A stretch of DNA of 64,000 bases, taken from assembly GCF_016801865.2 (NCBI RefSeq), contig NC_068938.1, forward strand, positions 31,502,129 to 31,566,128, given 5' to 3'. The notes below the pieces were generated by a model. It worked only from the letters and a program-made list of their open reading frames with translations. It was not told the origin of the DNA and did no database searches. Positions within the stretch are counted from its first letter, which is position 1, and the number at the start of each line of letters is the position of its first letter. Shown here piece after piece: positions 57,476 through 64,000 of the stretch. Both the position numbers and the translations under genes were made by a program. This stretch comes from Culex pipiens pallens. Taxonomy: Eukaryota > Arthropoda > Insecta > Diptera > Culicidae.

Positions 57476-58130
57476 AGCATGAGCATGAGCATGGTTGACT
57501 GCCAATGAGCTGCTACTCCGTTATTGACAGATCAGCTGAAGTTAAACAATGAATCAAAAATGATCAGTGGGAGCCAACCATCCGTTCACTGTTTAACCCC
57601 TGAAGACCCCGACTTTATTAGTCAATACCGGCGCCCTCCCAAGAAGCCTGCAGTTCAACAAAAGGGAGGAATGTTAGTCCGATAGTTGAAGTTGCAGACT
57701 CATCAAGCACATAGTTTTTCGCTATATACTTGTTGATACCGCTTGAGACCGTTGAATCCACAGCATCTCCTTCAAGCATCACGTGATTATTTTTTTTTGG
57801 GTTAGTAGGATAAGGTATTGGCTTTTCGATGCCTCCCGAGCTGCGATACTATGGGGAGGACTTTCATAACAAACCCGTCGGCGAGCCTTCCGAGCAACGA
57901 TGCTATGGGAAGGTCTTTCTAATTAGCACACCAAAACACTCGCGCACAGGTATTTAAATACTGAATAAATGTAATTTTTCATCACGATTACCCAGACGAC
58001 ATTGATGATAAAGGAAGGACTTTTTTACAGTCATTTACAGTTATACTTAAACTTATTTTAATGCAACAATTCACACGACGTCGTGCCTCCCGATCAACGA
58101 TGATGTAGGAAGGAATTGAGCAAGCCAATC
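57476..58130 (+). repeat. repeat block with recurrent CCTTCC-hairpin units
   Basis: Three imperfect hairpins share the plan CCTCCC/CCTTCC, about 16 bases containing CGAT.., then GGGAGG/GGAAGG: 57832-57859, 57886-57913 and 58086-58113; a partial one lies at 57985-58018. The block lies between two (CAAAAAA)n arrays and leads into a 115 bp tandem repeat. It may be the 3' region of a retroelement with CAAAAAA tails, but no reverse transcriptase sequence is present. A purine-rich GGGAGGAATG before TGTTAGTCC (57663-57680) was considered as an LTR boundary but cannot be supported. Confidence 0.45.
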
Positions 58131-58181
58131 AGGATGAAACACGAAATAAAATTCTTTTCTTTTCACACACAATGCCACATA

Positions 58182-58581
58182 GGGGAAATATACCCATTTT
58201 AATCACACTAAGCTGTTCGACCAATTCTCATCACTTTTGCCATTTTTCGCTATTAAATCAATATTTTCAGATGTATCAACAATGGAGAGTTGCTTGCTCA
58301 CTTTTACTTGATCTATGTATTACTTTGGAACAGCCAAAAACACTTTATTTAATCTGTAATTCATGATCGAGGTCTGGAGTTTTTTTTTGAAAAGGTCCTA
58401 TAAACCAAATTTTCATCTTTTTTGCTTTTTGGGTGTTTTTGACTCTCTGACTCAAGGCGGTTCTAAAAACACCCAAAAAGCAAAAATTGAAAAATTTGGT
58501 TTATAGGACCTTTTCAAAAAAAACTCCAGAGGTGCTGATAGGCCGATAATAGAAATAGGCTGAGAAAGGGTATAGTTCCCC
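58182..58581. mobile_element. MITE with GGGGAAATATACCC termini, 400 bp, TSD TA
   Basis: The left GGGGAAATATACCC and inverse right GGGGAACTATACCC are flanked by TA (58180-58181 and 58582-58583). Two intact neighbouring copies of the host repeat show the empty TA site. A second MITE is nested inside it. Confidence 0.9.
58374..58529. mobile_element. nested palindromic MITE, 156 bp, TSD AGGT
   Basis: CTGGAGTTTTTTTTGAAAAG at the left is mirrored at the right, and the arms continue through TCCTATAAACCAAATTTTCA to a centre near 58448. AGGT flanks both ends (58370-58373 and 58530-58533). It lies inside the 58182-58581 MITE. Confidence 0.9.
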
Positions 58582-58847
58582 TAATTGACCGCGCGTCACC
58601 ACCCAACTAATTGAACTGATTTTCTTCTGCTTGTGGGCAAGCCAACTAGGATGAAGCATGAAATAAAATTCTTTTCTTTTCACACACAATGCCACATAAT
58701 TGACCGCGCGTCACCTCCCAACAAATTGAACTGATTTTCTTCTGCTTGTGGGCAAGCCCACCAGGATGAAACACGAAATAAAATTCTTTTCTTTTCACAC
58801 ACAATGCCACATAATTGACCGCGCGTCACCACCCAACTAGTTGAACT

Positions 58848-59779
58848 CAAAAACAAAAAACAAAAAACAAAAAACAAAAAACAAAAAACAAAAAACAAAA
58901 AACAAAAAACAAAAAACAAAAAACAAAAAACAAAAAACAAAAAACAAAAAACAAAAAACAAAAAACAAAAAACAAAAAACAAAAAACAAAAAACAAAAAA
59001 CAAAAAACAAAAAACAAAAAACAAAAAACAAAAAACAAAAAACAAAAAACAAAAAACAAAAAACAAAAAACAAAAAACAAAAAACAAAAAACAAAAAACA
59101 AAAAACAAAAACAAAAAACAAAAAACAAAAAACAAAAAACAAAAAACAAAAAACAAAAAACAAAAAACAAAAAACAAAAAACAAAAAACAAAAAACAAAA
59201 AACAAAAAACAAAAAACAAAAAACAAAAAACAAAAAACAAAAAACAAAAAACAAAAAACAAAAAACAAAAAACAAAAAACAAAAAACAAAAAACAAAAAA
59301 CAAAAAACAAAAAACAAAAAACAAAAAACAAAAAACAAAAAACAAAAAACAAAAAACAAAAAACAAAAAACAAAAAACAAAAAACAAAAAACAAAAAACA
59401 AAAAACAAAAAACAAAAAAACAAAAAAAACAAAAAAACAAAAAAACAAAAAACAAAAAACAAAAAACAAAAAACAAAAAACAAAAAACAAAAAACAAAAA
59501 ACAAAAAACAAAAAACAAAAAACAAAAAACAAAAAACAAAAAACAAAAAACAAAAAACAAAAAACAAAAAACAAAAAACAAAAAACAAAAAACAAAAAAC
59601 AAAAAACAAAAAAACAAAAAACAAAAAACAAAAAACAAAAAACAAAAAACAAAAACAAAAAACAAAAAACAAAAAACAAAAAACAAAAAACAAAAAACAA
59701 AAAACAAAAAACAAAAAACAAAAAACAAAAAACAAAAAACAAAAAACAAAAAACAAAAAACAAAAAACGAAAAACAAAA
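58848..59779 (+). repeat. (CAAAAAA)n array, about 930 bp
   Basis: Roughly 130 heptamers CAAAAAA with rare length variants (for example CAAAAA near 59106 and longer A-runs near 59412-59442). All frames across it are artefacts, including those over 300 codons. It directly follows the 115 bp tandem repeat. Confidence 0.97.
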
Positions 59780-59822
59780 AAGCGATTGATTAACACTGCC
59801 AAACATACGAGAATTTCCCCTA

Positions 59823-61073
59823 GAGCAATTCTCTACCAAAACTGGAAATGGATTTTATTTGTATTTTTTGATTTGGCTCAAACTTTGTGGGGGCCTTCCC
59901 TATGACCAAATATGCTATTTTGTGTCATTGGTTCACCCATACAAGTCTCCATACAATTTTGGCAGCTGTCCATACAAAAATGGTATGTAAATATTCAAAC
60001 AGCTGTAACTTTTGAGTGAATTTTCTGATCAATTTGGTGTCTTCGGCAAAGTTGAAGGTAATGTTGAGGACTATTGAGAAAAAAATAGGTACACGGAAAA
60101 AAAATTGAGGATTTTTTATCAACTTTTTTTTCACTAAAACTTAATTTCCCAAAATACGTATTTTTTGATTTTCGAGATTTTTTGATATGTTTTAGGAGAC
60201 AAAAATCCGCAACTTTTGAACCATAGAGAAACATGGTCAAAAAATCTGCCGCTGAGTTATGAATTTTTGAAAAAATAGTGATTTTTGGAAAAAATCTAAG
60301 TTTCATGCAAACACAAGTTTGACATTATTTTTTAATGCAAATTTGAATTTGCAATCGAAAAGTACATTACATATTTTTTGATAAAGGGCTCCGGCCACTG
60401 AAAGTTTGATTTTAGCGAAATATTTGCAGTTTTTCAGTTTTTAAAAATAGTGACCATGAGTGATCATTTCTAAAAATATTTTTTTTAAAGTTCAGAAAAT
60501 TTTCTATAAAATTGTCTAAGAGACATTGAAGATTGGACCTCTGGTTGCTGAGATACAGCGGCTTAAAGAAAAAGAAACACGAAAATTGATGTTTTCCAAA
60601 AATCACTATTTTTTCAAAAATTCATAACACGGCGGCAGATTTTTTGACCATGTTTCTCTATGGCTCAAAAGTTGCGGATTTTTTCCCCTAAAACATATCA
60701 AAAAATCTCGAAAATCAAAAAAATACGTATTTTGGGAAATTGAGTTTTTGTGAAAAAAAAAGTTGATTAAAAAAACAGCAATTTTTTTCCGTGTACCTAT
60801 TTTTTTTTCTCAATAGTTCTCAACAATACCTACAACTTTGCCGAAGCTACCAAATTGATCAAAAAATTCACTCAAAAGTTACAGCTGTTTGAATATTTAC
60901 ATACCATTTTTGTATGGACAACTGCCAAAATTATATGGAGACTTGTATGGGTGAACCAAGGACGCAAAATAGCATATTTGGTCATAGGAAAGGCCCCCAC
61001 AAAGTTTGAGTCAAATCAAAAAATACAAAAAATAAAAATGGTCGAAATCGGCCGATTTCGTAGAGAGTTGCTC
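59823..61073. mobile_element. GAGCAATTCTC foldback family, copy D, 1251 bp, TSD CCTA
   Basis: It begins GAGCAATTCTCTACCAAAAC and, read from the right end, GAGCAACTCTCTACGAAATC. CCTA flanks both ends (59819-59822 and 61074-61077). The arms carry the family's CAGCTGTCCATACAAAAATG and ATTTGGTGTCTTCGGCAAAG landmarks, but the sequence near the centre differs from copy C, so this is a distinct subfamily. Confidence 0.92.
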
Positions 61074-61077
61074 CCTA

Positions 61078-63100
61078 TGAGATTTTTGTTCGGGAACAAC
61101 TTTAGGAAAATGACTCACGTTTTTTGCTCAAGTCACTTTAATAAAGTTATCATCAAAAATCCATAATAAAACACTCTCAATTATCGACGACTCCATCCTC
61201 CCACAAAAGACAATCCACTCAGCTCAAACCATAAGCTTCGTCCGCCGCCGCCATTAATCTTGTCACGATCTATAAATTGGTCTGCGGCCGGCCCGATTTA
61301 ATCCCCAATAAATTCACCATCCGATCGTCCGCCGCTGCCAAAATTGGCAGATTGTCGCGCGGAAATCCGTCACCAAATCCTCGTCTGTCTTCCAAGTCAG
61401 CAGAAACGAGCTCCGAACGAAAATGCAATGACTGTTTTCAATTTCCTCGTGGCCACTTTGCCACAACGCCCACCAGTCGGGGACGTTTTCACGGAAATGG
61501 AAAATTAGATTCTCAATCTTGTGTCGGTAGGTGGGAAGGGGGAGGTCCTCCATGATGATCTTTCTTCATCAGAACGCTGACTGTTGAATCCTCTGGGGAG
61601 TGACGGACGAGAGGCCGGAATTTGTCCACTTTGGTAATTGAATTTATTTGAATTTATTTTGTTTGATTGCTTGCCATAGGAGCCCACAAGGGGTCTGGGA
61701 AATTCAAATTTTGTGGACACACTGTTCACTGCAAATGGACACGTTGAAGAACATGTTCAAAGATTGCACTTTGCCATGTCAGTTAAATTAATTTCCGAGT
61801 GACGTTCTGGATAGAAGACTTTTGGCATGGGGATAGAGTCGGCTACTAACGGCTGTAGCGAGATTCCAACCGATAAGATGAGAACGGAAATAATGACAAA
61901 TTCCTGCTTGATTGGACCGGATTTGCTCGGGACTTGCTTGATTATGGAGCTGCTTCGTGGGCAGCGAATTTGTTTTAAATTGGATATTTATAAGTTTGTG
62001 TAGCCTGAATATACCAGATAATTCGAAGAAATTTTATGTTAAGCAAAAAAACACCACGGATTATTGGTTGACATGTGCTATCAATATGCGCTTAAATTCC
62101 CATTTTGTTACGACGAATGTGATGCCAGATGTCAGCAGAATTTGCCAGTCTGTCGTACAATGCCCCCCTCATTACAGAACAATGAAATCCAACATCGCAA
62201 TAAATATTTTTGATGACAGTATTTCTTCCGAAAGATTAAATACTGCGCACGCAACATCTGCAATCGATTAACAGCGAAAAGATTGAAAGGAATTCACAGT
62301 AAAAAAAATCTGTGTAAAATCGTATGCAAAAGCATGCGCATCACCTTTGTGAGCAAAACCATCTTGCATTGAAATCTGCTATCAAATATTAAATTGAAAC
62401 TAAAAAGCATATGGTCGTTTGATTGCGTGTCGTCATAAAAAAATGCTCTATCTTTGTTTGACATTTTCCAAGACTGCAGGAAAACCCTCCGGAAAAGCCA
62501 CATCGCCGGTGTTATTTTTGTCGGCCAAGAATGAGAGAGCCGTGACCGTCATTCTTTGAGGCCTTCCACCCACCTCACACACAAAAATGTTTCTCATCAA
62601 GCAGGGTGGAAAGAGGACCGCAAAGACAAAAAAGACCCGTTCTCTGATATTAGGCAGGAAAAAATTGCAGGAAGGTGAAATTTATACTGGCAGACATTTT
62701 TCATCCTGAATGAAGCGAAAGAGAGATAGACGGCATTCCTTTGTGCGGTTATTTAGGAGTGGATCTCACAAAACAAACGGAAGAAGGCGCTTCAGCACGT
62801 TCAGTAGGGGGCTTTCCTCGGGAATTGTGTGGGAATTTGGCTTCTGTGACGTGGAAAATTCGTCTCAAGTATGATACTAATTGCCCCAGGAATCATTTTC
62901 GTTTGAGCGAAGGGAAGAAAGCAAACAGTTTGCGTAAGGCATTGTTTTTTGCTTTTCATGTTATTTTAAGGTTTTCCGTTTATTTGTGGTGGAGATTTAT
63001 ATGAGTGGCGATAAGTTCTTGCATTCATATATAATAGTTTGTCTCATTTTAAAGTGTAAAAACAACATGTTTCAATAATGTTTATTTTGTCGGCGAATGA
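61078..63100. other. GC-richer backbone islands with AT-rich gaps
   Basis: 61180-61620 and 62500-62900 are GC-richer and lack recognised repeats. The first contains CTGCGGCCGGCCCGATTTAA. Frames of up to 104 codons show no recognised domain. Nothing else is identifiable. Confidence 0.3.
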
Positions 63101-64000
63101 TAGGTGAATGATAGCTCGTCCAATTTCCCATAAGTAAGTCTTTGACAGCATTTCAATTGGATGTAAGGGCTTACAGATATAAGCTTAATTAAATTGATAA
63201 TAACTGAAAATAGAATATTTTTTCAGTGTGGTAGAAACCTGGATAGTAAATTAGCTTACTTAAATATCAAAACGAGTCAATTCAAAAAGTTGTCACAGGC
63301 AAACTTTGGACGAACTTTCCGGTAAAAATATTTACGAGACTGAAAAACTAAGTCTGTCATATAGAAATTGCCGAAAACTACCAAAAAACCGTTTTTCAAC
63401 ATTTTTATTTCTAAAACCACTGTATCTTCCCAAGGACTGGACATAGGACAATGGTCAATATGGAGACTTTTATGTAAAATTGTCTGGGAAAACGATTCCC
63501 ACTACCGGTTTTTCAAAATTTCGACGTTTAGACCACTTTTCAAAAAAACAGTTTTACCATCCTGCATTTTTCGTCAGTCTTTTGGTAACATTTTAGGCTA
63601 TTTCCTCAAAAATTTTGAACGAAAAAACAATCGTGACATCACCTTTAAATTTAAGTTTTAGACTTAAAAATCAAATTTCTCATAGAAGTGGCGTGTATTT
63701 TTACTTCAGTGTAGTTTTTTTTTTTTCAGAAAGCCCATCCAATTTCCTACAAGTTTGTCTTTGACCACTTTTTGATACGACGCAACGGCTTCGAGTTACA
63801 GTAATTTTTAAATTGCTAAATACATTTTTTTTTAAAAACCTTACGCCCTTCTCAAATGTTATTTTCGTGTACTATTGGCTCCATATACACAAAAATGGCT
63901 TATATAGGCCTAGGATAACATGTCTACAAAGTTTCATTAAATCGGAAAGGGGCGGGTACAAAAGTACCAGAAAAAATCCTGAATTGAGGTGGTATTGCTC
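63101..64000. repeat. repeat-like sequence running off the right edge
   Basis: The segment TCCAATTTCCCATAAGTAAG (63119) resembles TCCAATTTCCTACAAGTTTG (63749), each followed by TCTTTGAC. The end (63840-63983) matches 32251-32390. It is probably part of an element truncated by the window edge. Confidence 0.5.

Larger units (their letters stand above)
58115..58847 (+). repeat. 115 bp tandem repeat, about 2.5 units, first unit interrupted
   Basis: The block GAAATAAAATTCTTTTCTTT...CAATGCCACAT followed by AATTGACCGCGCGTCACC occurs at about 58142, 58657 and 58772. The later units run CCACATAATTGACC without a break, which is the empty site for the MITE inserted in the first unit (58182-58581). The last unit ends in GTTGAACTC directly against the long (CAAAAAA)n array. 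Confidence 0.88.

Noticed and set aside
57663..58180. LTR start after a purine-rich tract (TGTTAGTCC)
   Set aside because: No second LTR, no convincing 3' CA end and no adjacent retroelement coding sequence could be found.
58680..59905. Open frames of over 300 codons on both strands
   Set aside because: They are entirely translations of the (CAAAAAA)n array and run in several frames and both strands at once.

Overview
This window looks like repeat-packed, non-coding DNA from an insect genome. The closest fit is a culicine mosquito, probably Culex. That is an inference from the AT-rich composition, the dense short inverted-repeat (MITE-like) elements, the tRNA-headed SINEs with 13-14 bp target-site duplications, and repeat families I associate with mosquitoes. 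I find no protein-coding gene, rRNA or functional tRNA that I can support. Open frames are short, and the longest ones lie in tandem or simple repeats. The window is probably intergenic or the inside of a large intron.

Layout. 0-12 kb: a pogo-like MITE (2.8-3.4 kb), a 216 bp foldback (3.9 kb), a 1.1 kb TIR element holding two smaller MITEs (5.4-6.5 kb), a 0.43 kb foldback (7.5 kb), a 1.07 kb foldback with a 4 bp TSD (8.4-9.5 kb), a (GT)n tract, and a tRNA-SINE (11.6-12.1 kb). 12-23 kb: GC-richer single-copy-looking sequence, a 1.35 kb palindrome (16.5-17.9 kb), a two-headed SINE (19.2-19.5 kb), a GC-rich promoter-like island (20.2-21.35 kb), and a hAT MITE with an 8 bp TSD (22.3-22.9 kb). 23-34 kb: more palindromes, a SINE at 26.8 kb, a foldback split by a 1.49 kb TA-flanked palindrome (28.4-29.9 kb), and a 2.1 kb foldback whose arms are a 129 bp minisatellite and whose spacer carries a small SINE.

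34.26-42.18 kb holds the main discovery: one 7.9 kb foldback element. Each arm has an outer 136 bp satellite and an inner 92 bp satellite, arranged as mirror images around a small MITE. It is bounded by matching TIRs and a perfect 9 bp target-site duplication. The architecture recalls Drosophila Foldback (FB) elements, and the TSD length fits Mutator-like transposition.

42-64 kb: more MITEs, a diverged inverted minisatellite (47.8-48.6 kb), a hairpin MITE (50.2 kb), a 1.93 kb near-perfect palindrome (51.1-53.0 kb) and a related one (59.8-61.1 kb), two (CAAAAAA)n arrays around a repeat-rich block with nested MITEs (57.2-59.8 kb), and GC-richer islands (49.4-50.1, 54.9-56.4, 61.2-62.9 kb). These islands may be the single-copy backbone into which everything else was inserted.
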